Origin: Avena insularis
Lineage: Eukaryota; Streptophyta; Magnoliopsida; Poales; Poaceae
Direction: 5' to 3'
NCBI GenBank assembly: GCA_023614405.1
Contig: CM042692.1
Span: 124,703,498-124,767,497, forward strand
Length of the DNA stretch: 64,000 nucleotides
Each line of letters starts with the position of its first letter. Position 1 is the first letter of the stretch. A model generated the notes under the pieces. It was not told the DNA's origin and searched no databases. It saw only the letters and a list, made by a program, of their open reading frames with translations. The position numbers and the translations under genes were made by a program. Of this stretch, positions 1-12,081 are shown in pieces.

Positions 1-845
1 GTTTGACTTTTGGGGACATGCACTCCCATTTGGTTCTCTTGTTGATTCTTAAATTGTTAGAGTGTATTGTTCTCCACATCAGTTTGGACATCTTATCCTA
101 AGCCCTCCTCTTTAATAGCCCTATACCTCTTGCACAAGATCTCACTCCGTGTACCTTTTTCCTGCCTTTTTGTATTTGGGGTTCCGGTACTACCGGAACA
201 TAGGGTGGTACTATCGCACCGGGCCAGTTCCTAGGCACATTCCTAGAAACTACCCTAGGTCCGGTTGTACCAGATGTTCACGTGCTACTATCGGTGTCTG
301 GTACTACCGGTCATAAACCCGGTACTAACAGACCGCAGTTTCTAGTTAAGTGGGGGTCGGGAGGGGAGGCACCCCTCAGTGCCTCATTTTTCCTCTGCCT
401 CCTCCACCAACCTCTGTCACCGCTGGAGAAAAATCATCCTCAGGAGCCGCGCTATCGCCCCTCTTCGCCGAATTCTCCATAGATCCAGCCTACTTACGCC
501 CTCCCCTTCGATCTCCACCGCCATGGACCCTAGTAACACCGCCATTCCTCTTCCTCTCCTTGTTTTCTCCATGGATCTAGGTTTGCTTAGATTTTTCGTC
601 AAATCCATTGTTGAATGGCTCTCCACCATATATCTTGTTATCCCTTACTTCCTGTACCTTGAAATCACACTTTTCCATGTTTTTGTGCTCATTTTGTGGT
701 CCTTACTTTGCACGTTGCTCCGCATCTCCTGTAGTACCGGACCCATCTGACCCCAAAATTCCGCGAAAAGTGTGACTTCTTGTGTCTCTTAGTTTCAGGA
801 TCTTGTGCCCTTATCCCCCTACTATTCTCTCTCTTGCTTTCACAG
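1..845 (+). repeat. 5' leader part of old retroelement C, non-coding
   Basis: No convincing protein is seen here. The stretch has several copies of a short motif built on GGTACTACCGG (about 185-330 and again near 730), the same motif that clusters at 40450-40770 in the 3' LTR region of the same element. A pyrimidine-rich tract ends in TTTCACAG at 838-845 and looks like an intron acceptor for the coding part that follows. The left end of the element lies outside the window, so its 5' LTR cannot be defined. The small ORFs at 282-750 are not similar to anything I recognise and are probably chance. Confidence 0.5.
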
Positions 846-1475
846 GTGCAGGTGGTTCGAGTGGTGCTAGGAAGAGATCCAAGGCTCGTCATGAGATCGA
901 GGAGGAAGATGAGTTTGAAGAGGAAGTCATGCCCCAGCCAAGCAACTGAATGAAGATCAAGTCCACTCTGGGTGGTCGTGGAGGAGCTACCAAGAGGACA
1001 TCCGGTCATGATAGTGCCCCTCCTCCTCCTCCCTCTGGCACACAAAGAGTATGATTGTTGGGCTAGAAGGGCCAAAGGTTTTGTATAATATTTCTAAAGA
1101 CGAATTCGCTGTTTTGAGGCATGAGAACCCCTATCTTTGTTATTGTGACCGTAGCCGTGAAGGCATCTTGTTCTTCACCAACTTCCAGGAAGGGGTGTAC
1201 AGGGGGGTTCTTTTGCACAATGACAAGTTGGTTGTGCCTCAGAAGTGGATTGAGATGGCTCACATGAACAAGCATCCTAAATACTTTGGGGAGGCCAAGG
1301 ATATTTGCACCAACATTGGCTTGCTTCCAATCATGGAGTTCAAGCAAGATTATGACCCCCTTCTTGTGGCTCACCTCTGTGCCACCGTGAACTTTGACAA
1401 ATCTCAGATAAGGAAAATGACATGAATGACTCAAGGGGTTGTCAAGGAAGCAACTTGGCAGAGTTTGGGCACTAA
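846..1475 (+). pseudogene. Retroelement C ORF, first fragment (plant transposon-associated protein)
   Basis: After a likely splice acceptor at 845 there is a charged Gly/Ser/Arg/Glu-rich leader (GGSSGARKRSKARHEIEEED in one frame), stopped at about 947, then an open stretch at 1051-1425 containing FFTNFQEGVYRG and DYDPLLVAHLCATVNFD. This pattern matches a protein family very common in grass retroelements and often annotated as a putative plant transposon protein (Transposase_32-like). I name the family from memory and cannot test it. The frame is broken by stops at about 947 and 1424. The protein continues at 1990 after an inserted LTR-like block, and again at 39273 after element A. Confidence 0.55.
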
Positions 1476-1480
1476 CATGG

Positions 1481-1984
1481 GTATACCCTACAGGTACTCG
1501 TGTTTATCCTATACGGTCCAGCCCAAGAAGAACACACAGGACAACTGAAGCCCAACAAGGATTCGGGTGGCCCAAGTCCATAGGAATGCAGCTCCTTGAA
1601 GGGCACGACAAGTAATAGATAGATTTTCAAACAGGTAAAAACCCTAATCTGTAATCGACTTGGTCTTCTATCCTAAGACCTAGCCTCCCTATATAAAGGC
1701 TAGGAGGGGCAGCGAGGAGGACATCCACAACCCTATCATACACATCACCATATTACATCTGCGCACCCCCTGTAACCTTCGACTCCTCGATAGTCTAAGA
1801 GCAGACAAGCGGGAGTAGGGTCCCTTCCGAGAGCCTAAACCTGGGTAAATCGTGTGTCCCCTGATGTGCTTGTTTGCTAGCCGATCGATGCCTGTAGTGC
1901 TCCCCAATCCCTCGAACCTAAGTCCATCAACGATGGGCATTAACGAATCAACCCCTCGTTAGGCACATTCTTGGTTACGAGGAT
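1481..1984 (+). mobile_element. Probable solo LTR (about 504 bp) inside element C
   Basis: This block interrupts the element C ORF: homologous protein sequence stops before it and resumes after it. It contains TATATAAAGG at about 1690, followed by an R/U5-like stretch, the usual arrangement of a short gypsy LTR. CATGG occurs at 1476-1480 and at 1985-1989 and could be the 5-bp target duplication. The block then starts GTATACCC and does not show clean TG...CA ends, so the exact borders are uncertain by several bases. No coding sequence is present. Confidence 0.5.
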
Positions 1985-1989
1985 CATGG

Positions 1990-2449
1990 CTTGGGAAACC
2001 CTTGTGGATTTTGTTGTCACACTCTTTGTAAACCCATGAAGAAGGAGGTTCTGGGTCCTCTCTATTTTCTAGGCAGAGGTGTTTGTGGCAAGATCAAGGA
2101 TCTCTTACCCACCTATGACATTTTGAATCGCATATTCCACGATACTGTTGCTCCTCGGGCGGGCAATTTTGATGAGATGCATGGCTATATGGTTGACCTC
2201 ATGTTCAACTCTTATGTAAACCGTTATTCCACTACCCCACTTGATGTGATGGACTTCATTTGGAATGAGATGTTCATTGTCGTTCATACTAGAAGAGTGC
2301 TTCCTTTTGCTCCATATGTTATGACTCTTATCATCCGCAAGTGCATGTTCATTGCCAATGATCTTCCCAACCACCAACTTGTGTCTCACAAGTACAAGAA
2401 CCTATTGATAAAGAAGCATTCTAAACCTCGCAACATGGATGGAAAATAG
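1990..2449 (+). pseudogene. Retroelement C ORF, second fragment
   Basis: The open frame carries motifs of the same plant transposon-associated protein: KKEVLGPLYFLGRGVCGK, then DLLPTYDILNRIFHDTVAP, then LDVMDFIWNEMFIVVHTRR and PFAPYVMTLIIRK. It has no start codon of its own because it is the middle of a protein split by the LTR-like block at 1481-1984. It stops at 2449, immediately before the candidate TSD of element A (GTTGG, 2450-2454); the tail of the protein is at 39273-39651. Function unknown. Confidence 0.6.
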
Positions 2450-2454
2450 GTTGG

Positions 2455-3190
2455 TTAAGCTAAAGATGGGGCATATGGAAACTAGTGGTATCCGGGGAGG
2501 GATAGTGCAGTGAATCCGCACACAAAGAACACAACCAAACAAACGATATACCCAGGTTTGAGGCTCTCCTAAGGAGATAAAACCTCTACTCCTGCACTAG
2601 ATCTTATATTACGATCTCTAGATTAGTACAAGTGCTCCTTGAGACGTATCAAAGAGAGGAATAAGATGAAGTGCGTCTACTCTCTTCTCATTCTATGTTT
2701 TTCCTTAGCGCAAATGGACCGACCCTCTCCTTGGAGGCCCTGGCTCACCTTATATAGGGGTGGCCAGGTTACAACAAGGGCTTTCGTGGCCCGTATATTC
2801 CCTGGAGATGCTTGTCCCAAAATAGTAGTTTGGTGCCCCCTTTCCTCTGTCGCTAGCATTTGCGCAGCAATGGCTCGGAGTCCACGTTGTCTGACCTTTG
2901 GGGTCAGACACTGTCACATCTATGACCCTCTATTATGTCGCTGCTCCTCTGGCCCTTGTCCCTAGCGCTTGTCTCTCCCCAGATTCCCATGAGAGAGAGA
3001 AAAGCGCTAACCTTGGGGGCTTGCTCACTCCTTCTTGAGCACGCCAACCCTGACTCGGTCCTGTCCTAATAACTCGGCCAAGATGATACATGCAAGCATG
3101 AAACAACCTTGAAATTGTGCTAGCATACAATATATGTCAGCCGAGTCTTGTCGGTGCTGTCTGACCTTGGGTAACTCAGCCATAACTCGG
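2455..3190 (-). repeat. Element A 3' LTR, outer part
   Basis: It matches 38431-39150 over its whole length, including the segment with AGTGAATCCGCAC, the run GGTTCGAGGCTCTCCTAAGG (one substitution here) and the TATA stretch CTTATATAGG at about 2751. It is cut at 3190 by element B, whose TSD is CTCGG; the LTR resumes at 15968. The two A LTRs differ visibly more than the two LTRs of B do, so A is older than B, as the nesting also requires. Confidence 0.88.
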
Positions 3191-4707
3191 TTATACGTCC
3201 ATTTTGCATCACTATTCTATGTCTTAATTCACTATTATTCATTGATATATTTCATATTGAGAGGTGATACTTATGTTATTTCATCTATTTTTGCATGGTT
3301 GATGACTTTTGGAGCATGGACCGCTGCAGTCAGGATTCTGATGGAAAATGTGCTATTTGGAGGCAAAATTCACGAAGATTAGAAAATCCGGGAAAATATA
3401 CGGAAAATCCTATTTTTTCCAGAAGACTAAGGATGCCAGAAGATGAAGTGGAGGTGGGCCACAGGGGGCCCACACCACCCCATGGCGCGGGCAGGCCTAA
3501 GCCGCGCCAGGGAGTGGTGTGGCCGCCATGGCCCACTCTAGCCTCTCCCCTCTGGCGTATATCAACCTCCCAAAACCCTAAGACTCGGAGAGCAACCACA
3601 GAAAGATTCCGCCACCTCTACGGGGCAGAAAACACCGGGAGAGAAAGATCTCTCCGGCAGACAGATTTCTGCCAGAGGAATTCCTTCCCGGAGAGGGGAG
3701 ATCGTCGCCATCAACACCACCATCAAGCTAGACTTCATCGGGATCATCATCATCACCACCACCATCATCATCACCATCAGCACCCTCATCACCATCTCCT
3801 TATTGCTGTAACAATTGCGTTGAATCTTGCATAGTTCATAGGGGAAACATTCCCGGTGTTGATTACTCTTTGTAGTTGATGCTATTGAGTGAACCATTGA
3901 ATTATTGTTTATGTTCAGATTGTTATACATCATTATTCCATCTCTGATCATGATCCATATGATGTCTTGTGAGTAGTTTGTTTTGTTCTTGAGGACATGG
4001 GAGAAGTCTTGTTGTTAGTAGTGGAGTTGCGTTGAGAAAGATTCAATAGATTGTTATTTAAGTTGTGGTGTACTTCTTCTAGTGGTGTCATGTGAACGTC
4101 GACTACATGACACTTCACCTATATGGGCCTAGGGGAATGCATTGTGTATTTGGCTACTAATCGTAGGGGTTGTCGGAGTGATAGAAACGTGAACCCCCGT
4201 TAGGAAACCATTGCACAAGGGACGTAAGGGTCTTAGAGTTTAAAGTTGTGGTGAGGTTTCGACCTTAATTACTTTCTTGTACTTACGGATGTTTGCAAGG
4301 GGTATAATCACAAGTATGTATTAGTCTTGGATGGGGCGGTACATTAGCACAGGTTCACCCACACAACACTTAGCAAGCTAGAGAAGATTAATCGACTATA
4401 TGAAGCGAAAGCACTTGACAGTCTTCCCATGTGTCCTCGAGAACGTTTGGTCATCTATAGAAATACAACCGGCTTGTCCTTTGCTGCATAAAGGATTGGG
4501 CCACTTGCTGCATTCATTCTTACTGTCTTTCATTTACTCGTACTTTGTTTACTTGGTTTATCGAAAACCCCTAAAAATCCGTTTGCTAAGTATTTGCAGA
4601 GAATTCCTGATCCATACCACTAGCCAGCACCTTCTGCTCCTCGTTGGGTTCGACACTCTTACTTATCGAAAATACTGCGATACACCCCGTATACTTGTGG
4701 GTCATCA
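3191..4707 (+). repeat. Element B 5' LTR
   Basis: This is a 1517-bp copy that aligns end to end with 14461-15962, with scattered substitutions and short indels of a few percent by eye. It ends GGGTCATCA. It contains a long run of CAT/CAC/CCA triplets (about 3733-3797), which creates artificial His- or Met-rich reading frames. The first bases are TT instead of TG, a mutation of the terminal dinucleotide. Confidence 0.9.
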
Positions 4708-4718
4708 AGACTATTTTC

Positions 4719-4736
4719 TGGCGCCGTTCTTGAGTG
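4719..4736 (+). other. Element B primer-binding site
   Basis: TGGCGCCGTT begins 11 bases after the end of the LTR and fits the 3' end of tRNA-Asp as used by Athila-type elements. The distal half (CTTGAGTG) departs from the usual GCCGGGGA. Confidence 0.65.
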
Positions 4737-4818
4737 AAGCGCTATTGGAGAGTGGAACTAGTAAAGGAAACTTCTACTGTGAGTATTGTTTACTTCTGCT
4801 AGTTTCTTTATTTTCGTT

Positions 4819-6230
4819 ATGGATAATTCGCTGAGTTTCTTATTTGGTAATGCTACTACCACTGCTAAGGTAGTAGATAAGCCACCACCTGCTGAGAATG
4901 ATGTTTTCAAAATACCTACAAGAATTATTGATCGTGTTATGGATAACTACTATGTTGGGGATGGAACTATCCATCCTGGTGATCATTTACTCTTTATACA
5001 CGAATTATGCGGGTTGTTCAAGTGTGCAGGTATTACTACAGATCAAGTTACGAAGAAATTATTCTCATTATCACTGAAAGGAAGAGCTGAGGAATGGTAT
5101 AAGCTGCTGAAGAATGGACAAGCTCTGGATGGGAGGAAATAGTGCCTCTCTTTTATTCAAAGTTTTATCCTCCTAGTGAGATTCATAAAGATCGGAATCA
5201 AATATACAACTTTTGGCTTCTTGATGGAGAGAGTACAGCTCAAGCTTGGGGGAGATTGAAGTTACTAATGCTCAAATGTCCCATTCATGAGCTCCCCAAC
5301 AATATTATTATTAATAACTTCTATGCAAGGATCCCTCTACATGATAAAGATTTATTGGATGCTTCTTATGCTGGATCATTCACTCGTATGGAAGAAGAAG
5401 CTAAATGGGACCTTCTAGACCGTATTCAAGACAATGCTGAAGCTTGGGAGAACGACAAAGGTAGAAAGTTAGGTATAAATTATGATTATGAATGCATTGA
5501 ATCTTTTATGGGAACTGATGACTTTCAAAATATTAAAAATGCTTATGGTCTAGACTCTCAAGCTATTGCTTCTTATTTTAAGGCCTTTGCTTCTTATATT
5601 GAAGTGCCTAAAAAGAAGTGGAATAAGTATCATGAACCTTATAAAGATATTGCTAAGAGTGTTCCTGCAAGAAGTACTGAAGTTTATACTGCTAATAATG
5701 TCTTACCTAAACCTTATATTGAGAAAATGCCTTTCCTAGTTAAGGTAAAGGAACATTCTATGATAGCTAGTATGGTTAATGAAAGTATGAATAAAGCTGT
5801 TGAACCTGATAAAAAAATGGTTGATGAACATATAGTAGCAAATATGAAAGACTTTGTTGCTAAATATGAAAAGGAGGGACACACTATCCTTTGTAAGGAT
5901 ACCTCCAATATTGTTTCACAAAGTAGTGTTATGAGAGCTAGTATTCCTGTGTTTTCTGTTAGAATAAGTGATCATTGCTATGATAGTCCTTGTGATAGCT
6001 ATATTGTCAAGTTTATGCATGATACTGAAAGCTACTATGAGAGAGGGAAAAGTGTTCTGATGTATCTCAATAATATCAAGTTTCCTCGTTTTATGCTGAA
6101 AGTTTTTATGTTGCACTTCTTTTGCCTTCTTATGCAAGTTGCCTCTGGTTTCAAGAACTTGTTTGTTTACAAAATTCCCTTGCATAGGAAGTGGGTTAGA
6201 CTTAAATGTGTGTGTGTTTTTGCTTCTTAA
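4819..6230 (+). pseudogene. Element B gag-like protein, frameshifted
   Basis: The first ORF runs from ATG 4819 to a stop at 5140; the protein continues in another frame from 5142 to 6230. The junction lies at about 5120-5142 and reflects a small indel. The first part has LLFIHELCGLFKCAGI and SLSLKGRAEEWYKLLKNG, and the second FYSKFYPPSEIHKDRNQIYN, both typical of the gag (retrotransposon gag, capsid-like) domain of grass Athila-type elements. After about residue 150 of the second ORF the chain is Lys/Tyr-rich and ends without a zinc knuckle. Protein function would be particle assembly; as it stands the gene is broken. Confidence 0.75.
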
Positions 6231-7175
6231 TGCTCTCTTTCACTTCAATTCATATCCCTATGAGAGCTTCTTCAAAATTATCATGCCCATCTTAATGGCT
6301 ATAAAGAAAGAGCTTTATGAGAGACAACCCAATTTGTTTTGGCTTTCAGTTTGCTTTTGTTTCCTTGAGTCTTGAAAGTTATTACTTCGGTAATAACCGA
6401 TCCTTATCTGTTTTGTTTGGTTTTTGTGTCAAGATCAACCTCTAATGAGAGAGAAGTAATATTTGGGGAAGTTGCTGTCCCAAAACAGATTTTTGTGCTT
6501 CACCGTAAAAATTCGTGAGAGATCTATGAATGTCGGATTGAGCTGTAATTTTTTGTGCCTCTGCCATAGGTTGTTATTTAACTTTCGTTACTTTTACACT
6601 TTTTAATTTGAGCAACAGAAGATTTTCGAAAAAATTAATCTTTACCAGCTGGTCTGTTTTGACAGATTTTGCCAATCTTGCATTTGCTTCTTTATTCGAT
6701 TTCCTTTTTGAATTCTTTTTGGGTTTTCGGACGGAGTTGCTACAGTAGCTTTTGTTTTGATGGTTTTCAGTTGAAGTTGGACTCAAAAGGTTTTGTCACT
6801 TCACTTATACTAATGTTGCTAATGAGAATTGTGTGAAGTTTTGTGTGAAAGAAATTTCCAGAAAGTGGAGATAATGGTGTAATAAGGAAGAGAAGGGTTT
6901 TATAACTCAAGTAATAAGTGTATGAAAATGAAGATATCGATGATATTCAAGTGATGACTCCGGAAGGATCCACTAAATACCAAATTTAGAGACCTGCAGA
7001 GTCCGTGTTCAACTAGGTAACAGTTCTGGTAAGAAAAGTTCCGCGAAAATACAATCCAAGTATATTTTTGCAGTTTCTAGCCAATAAGGAAAGTTTTGAA
7101 GCGAAAAAGGGACGGAACCAGAGCTGGGGTGGCCGACAGCACCCCATGGAGTGGGCCCACCCCTGGCCGCGCCAC
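6231..7175 (+). other. Element B internal non-coding segment
   Basis: T-rich, AT-rich sequence between gag and the solo LTR. No ORF with recognisable motifs. The stretch at about 7110-7175 (GGGGTGGCCGACAGCACCCC and a following GGGCCCACC) recalls the conserved block in the B LTRs, but no function can be assigned. Confidence 0.5.
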
Positions 7176-8639
7176 CAGGTTGTAAGAGTTCCCAACCTTT
7201 AATAAGGTAGAGATCCATGTGTTTACAATGCTAGTCCCTGGATCAATAGCTAGCATCCACAGTTAAGATGTAATATCAAGAAACAAAGGTCATAATATAA
7301 CTTTATAACCAGGAATAACATAGTTTTATTACATCTTACATAGCTCATTTGGCTATTACATTACATTGCAGTGGAATAACTATAAGCATGGGGTCCTTCA
7401 TCTTCAAAAGTGCCACAGGCAGATGTTGGTTGTAGACTTTGTAACCCTAATCAATCAATCTTCACTAAAATCAATCAAACCTGCAACATTACAAGTTACA
7501 GCCACAAGGGTCAATACATTTGAATTGTATTGGCAAGTGATACTATGGTAGTATAGTGGAGTCTATCATCTATATGCATTTGGCTAAGTGGAGTTGAGGC
7601 TTGCATTGCTCAAAATAGATTTTTCCTTAACATTTGAAAATACTAAGTTTTGCTTGGCAAAATCATTTTTCCCAATCAAAGATTTGAAGATCCTTTTACC
7701 AAGGCATCTCTCCATCAAAGATTGAAGATTTCAAACAACCCTTGTTCAAACCACAAGATTTTAACTTAGAAATTTGAATGATGAGATTCTTGATTGCTTC
7801 CATGTCTTGATGCTCAAATTGTCCTTTACCAGGGACATGGCTAAGTACTTAGATTTTACACTCTGCAGAGGTGGTGCACTTTCCCCACAAGACTTGGTTT
7901 CCCAAGACAAGATCTTTCAGAAGCTTTCCCTTAGACCAAAATGGACGCGCTCCAACCTATCAAACACTACCACCAACTGTCCATATGGCTAAGTTCTTAC
8001 AACCTATATGATCATGGCAGAGCCCATATTTCCAAGTGGTTGCACTTGAAGCTTCTCAACATTTGACATCTCAAATCTCTTTGTTCCTGGGTGGCCATCC
8101 ACAAGTGATATACACAAGGTAAACCATAGACATGGGCCTTGTGAACCACTCAACCAAAATCCACCAAGCAAGTCCCATTCCACCCAGGTGATTCATTAAC
8201 TTAGTTGTTTTATTAAACAAAACACAAGTCCTCAGACTTAGAATATTTTTCCATAGTGTGAATATATATTCCACCCATGTTTTCTATTAGCTAGGCTAAG
8301 CTTGATTGTAATAGGAATCTTAACTTAGGAAGATTTCCACTAAGGTTTCATCTACTAGGTGTTATTATAGCAAGGTCTATACTTTAGCAAAATTCCATGC
8401 AAGTTTTACTTATCAAAATCACTAATGCATAGTGAAATTAATGGGACAAAAAGTATGAAGCATCACTTGCCTTTTTGGTAGAGGGTATAAGCTCACTCCT
8501 TGTCCTTGCAACAATCAAACTCTTCAAGTCACTACAATTCAATCAAGCAAGGCACAAACTCAATCTACCAATCAAGCAAAACAACACACATAAATTCATA
8601 AGGTCAAAGTAATGCATGCAAGCATGCCAAGCTTTGTTT

Positions 8640-9245
8640 TGTTTGAAAAAGTGGTTCCTAATGGGTCATAAACATTTTGGAAACACCTATTGGTCATTTT
8701 GTAAGGTGGCAAAGTCATTTGCAAAAGGTTTCACTTCATAAACCATTTTAAAAACAAAGTATCATTTTATGTGGTGTAGAAATATTTTTACTAAGGCATT
8801 AGCCTATAGGGTTCACCAAATATGTTTTCAAACTATAAAACTTGGTGTTTGTGGTCAGAGAGTTTAAAACAAAACATTTCTCAAAGGTTTTCCTTCAAAA
8901 TCAATTTTAATAAATAAACCACATTTCTATTTGACTAGAAATGGTTTTAAATCAAAGATTCATATTTATATTTCACCAAAAACATTTTTGAGTCCACAAA
9001 GTGTTTCCTAGGATCAGTAGGTTTGGTCCAAAATATTTTCCCAAAGTTTTCTTTATAAAAGTATTTTCATAACCAAAATCTTTATTTCCATTTGGCTAGA
9101 AATGGGCTAAATCAATTAACTTATCCTAAATTTCACCAAATTCATTTTTTAATTCCATGGGTTGGTTCCTAGGGTCAGAAAGTTCACCAAAAACCATTTT
9201 GCAAGGGTTTTAACCCTAAAAGTATTTTTAAACAATTTTTATACT
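8640..9245. repeat. Degenerate tandem repeat, period about 160 bp, in the solo LTR
   Basis: Blocks recur at about 162-bp spacing. A piece resembling TTTCTATTTGACTAGAAATG is near 8925 and a variant near 9088. CCTAGGATCAGTAGGTTTGG is near 9008 and CCTAGGGTCAGAAAGTT near 9170. A weaker third copy covers about 8650-8860. The copies are diverged but keep order and spacing. Confidence 0.6.
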
Positions 9246-10819
9246 CTAAACAAGCTCACAAAAGAATCTGCAAGATTAAACAAGCTAACAAATACTATTT
9301 GCTAAACTAAGGGCATGGCTGGCTAGGTCTTGCTCTCCTGAATCCAACGACATAAAATTTGTAATTTTTGGACGTGTGGATCCAAAGTTATAAGGGTTTG
9401 AAATTTGCAAATAAATCTGATTCAAAACTGATTTTAGATCTAATACAGGCCACGCGTCGCTGTCTCATTGGACGGTACCGTTTCGCGCGGATCGCGCTCT
9501 GTAGAGCGTTGGATCAAATTAGATCGTATGGTTCTGGAAGCGTACCCCCTCGGCGTTAAATGACCTAATCCTGCTCGCCCGATTTAGATCTAATGGACCT
9601 AAACAAATGGCCATTAATCTTGGCGGCGTAAGGCGACGGCAGCTGACAATGGTGAAGGAAGGCGAGAAGAGGGGAAGTGCTCACCGAGATCATTGACGCT
9701 TGCTGATGCTCAACGTGGTACTGGTTGGTGAAGGGGCGCACGGGGCTGTCCTTGATTGCTCGCCGGAGTTAGGGTTGGCGTCGGACGGCTCTGTCCACGG
9801 TCGAAGGCGACGCTACAGGTCACGAAAAGACAGACAAAGGTCAGGGCTAGTTGCGCAAGACCGAGTCGAGTGAGGGAGCGTGAACGAGGAAGCTCGGGGC
9901 GGTCAGCGTTTACCAGGGGAGGTCGTCGGAGAGGTTGCAGACAGCGGCGTCGTTCAGAGCTTGTTGTAGCCGATGCTCGGAGGCGCCCACGGTCGAACGG
10001 AGGGTACGGGGAGGAGTGTCTAGGAGTGGGGAGTCTGCTAGCGTGCTCAGGGAGGCTCGGGGCGGTGTCGAGTCGCCGGAATCGGCACCGTACTTCGTCG
10101 GGACAGGGGGTGCTCGGGAAGGAAATTGGAGAGGTCTGGGGCATGCCAGCGCGGGGTGTCAGAGGGGAAATATAGAGGAGGCATGGGCGTTTAAGACTGC
10201 GTGATCAATTCGAGTAACGGTGGTCACGTTAAGGCGAATTAAGGCTGCGAAATCATCGGCAGGAAACAGCGACGAGGGGGGAGAAGTGGTCGCGCGGGTG
10301 TGGACGATGAGCAGTAGAGGTGGGGTCCACCGGTCAGTGGGAAAAGAAATGAGGGGGAGGGTCCACTGGTCAGTCTCTGCGCGGTTAAGTTCCTGAGTGC
10401 GAATCGTTTTTCTCTGGGGAGGAAACTGGGCTGGTTACTGGGCCTTGTTGGGCTGGGTCCTTTGCACTATTTTTTTCTGTCTGAAACATTTTTCTTTTTC
10501 TAAATCTAATTTCTGTTTCTTTAATTCTGTTTTGATTTCCTTTAATTATTTCAAGCACTCATTTGATTTCAAATCTTTGTCAAAATTTGTGTGGATTTAA
10601 ATACTGTTTAGTAGCACATTCTGAAATTAATTTTTGAATAAAACTTTATTCTTTTTGGGGGCTTTTAAATAAATCAAAAAGGCCTAGTTTTAAACCAATA
10701 AGTTTTAATAATAATTTCAAACATCAATTCAAATCAAAACCACCACCAAACTTTGTAAAAATTTTAGTTCTGTTTAATAACACAAAACAAAGTCCAAAAC
10801 AAAATATTTTTTTTATTCT

Positions 10820-11170
10820 TTTAAGATCTATTAATAATTAAATAAATAGACCTTAGTTATTAATTCAAAATAGGGTTTAATTTGTTTTAAAACTCTATTT
10901 GAAATCCAAATATTTTCAAAACCAAATCAGTAGGTTTTATTTGAAAATAAAGAATACTTGGAACTTGTTTAAAACAAAATAACCTTTTAATTTAGGGTCC
11001 ATTAATAATTAAATAAAATGGACCTTAGATAATAATCCATATAGGATTGCTTTATTAAATCTTTATTTTGAAAATCTAGATTAAAACCAAAACACTTCAA
11101 TAGGTTTTATTTTGAGAATATAAAATACTTGGAAAACTTATTTTAAATAAATAAATAAGTTTTGATGTTT
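10820..11170. repeat. Second tandem duplication, period about 172 bp, in the solo LTR
   Basis: ATTAATAATTAAATAAA occurs at about 10829 and again at about 11001, each followed by a GACCTTAG-containing stretch, then a CCAAA..CAATAGGTTTTATTT-type block and AATACTTGGAA. Two successive copies are clear and further decay is likely to the right. Confidence 0.6.
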
Positions 11171-12081
11171 GAAAATAGTAAAACCTTTATTACTAAAACT
11201 TGGATATTTAAATCCTTTATATTTTGTTTTAAATAAACCTCTACTATTTTAATCAAAACAAAACATTTTATTTCAAAATATTGGCCAAGGTTTAATTTGG
11301 CTTTATAAAATAATCTTTATTTATAAATCCACCTTTTTCTTTTGAAAACCAAATCTCTTTATTTTAAAGATCCAAAATAGTAATTTCAATTATAAAACTT
11401 TCTTTATTAATTGTTTATCTTTTTAAATCCCTTTAGGATTATTTGTTCACCAATTGGTATGGGTTTTTGCTAAGGGCTTTATTAGTTTTGGAAATTCAAT
11501 TTCCTTATCTTATTATATTCATAAGATTTTATTTATGGTTCCAAATTGAGTGAAACCAACTTCTATGGTATTTCTTGATCCTTTGTGAATATTTGTTGAT
11601 CAATTTTGGTATGGATCAAATCCATGGATTTGAAGATACTTTGGAAAATGATTTTTATTCCATTAGGGTTTAGGGTTTTGGATTTATTTTCCAAATGTTT
11701 AAATTTCCAGATACATTCATTGAGGAATGCATTTCACTTGATTTGGATTTTTGTTGGATTCAAACTTTAACCAAAGTTTGTTCAAGATGGGATTTTAAGT
11801 TTCCAAAAAGTTTCTTTTCACCCTAAAATTCAACAATAATTTATTTTGTTTATTTATTTTTCACATTACAAGATTTGGAAAATCTTGGGATGTGACACAG
11901 GTGGTGAGGCCACCCAGGACTCGGCCTCTGACTCGTTTTCTCCCAGTACCTTCCTTTTGATGTGAAACTTCGTAATATATAACCCCCCCGGATCTTTCGA
12001 GGTTCGTATATCGTGTTTTCGTCGTGTTTTTGTTTCGATCTATTTCTGCCAGGACATACTCTTTGAAGGTTTAGAAGCACA

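Larger units (their letters stand above)
7181..11897 (-). mobile_element. Solo LTR of a long-LTR gypsy family inside element B
   Basis: TSD CAGGT is at 7176-7180 and 11898-11902. Read on the - strand the unit starts TGTCACATCCCAAG and ends AACTCTTACA, proper TG...CA ends. It is 4717 bp with no gag or pol, no PBS and no second LTR copy, so it is a solo LTR left by recombination, or a very large LTR-only derivative. Start sequence and size fit Tekay/Del-type gypsy LTRs, by inference. The middle (about 9360-10400) is GC-rich and the flanks are strongly AT-rich with tandem duplications. The small ORFs inside (for example 9710-10175) are unsupported. Confidence 0.85.

Noticed and set aside
3295..3834. 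Open frame with a long His-rich stretch
   Set aside because: It is the translation of the CAT/CAC triplet tract in the LTR of element B; the same frame recurs in the other LTR.
9710..10175. Overlapping Arg-rich ORFs in a GC-rich block
   Set aside because: They lie on opposite strands within a solo LTR and have no recognisable domain; likely composition effects.
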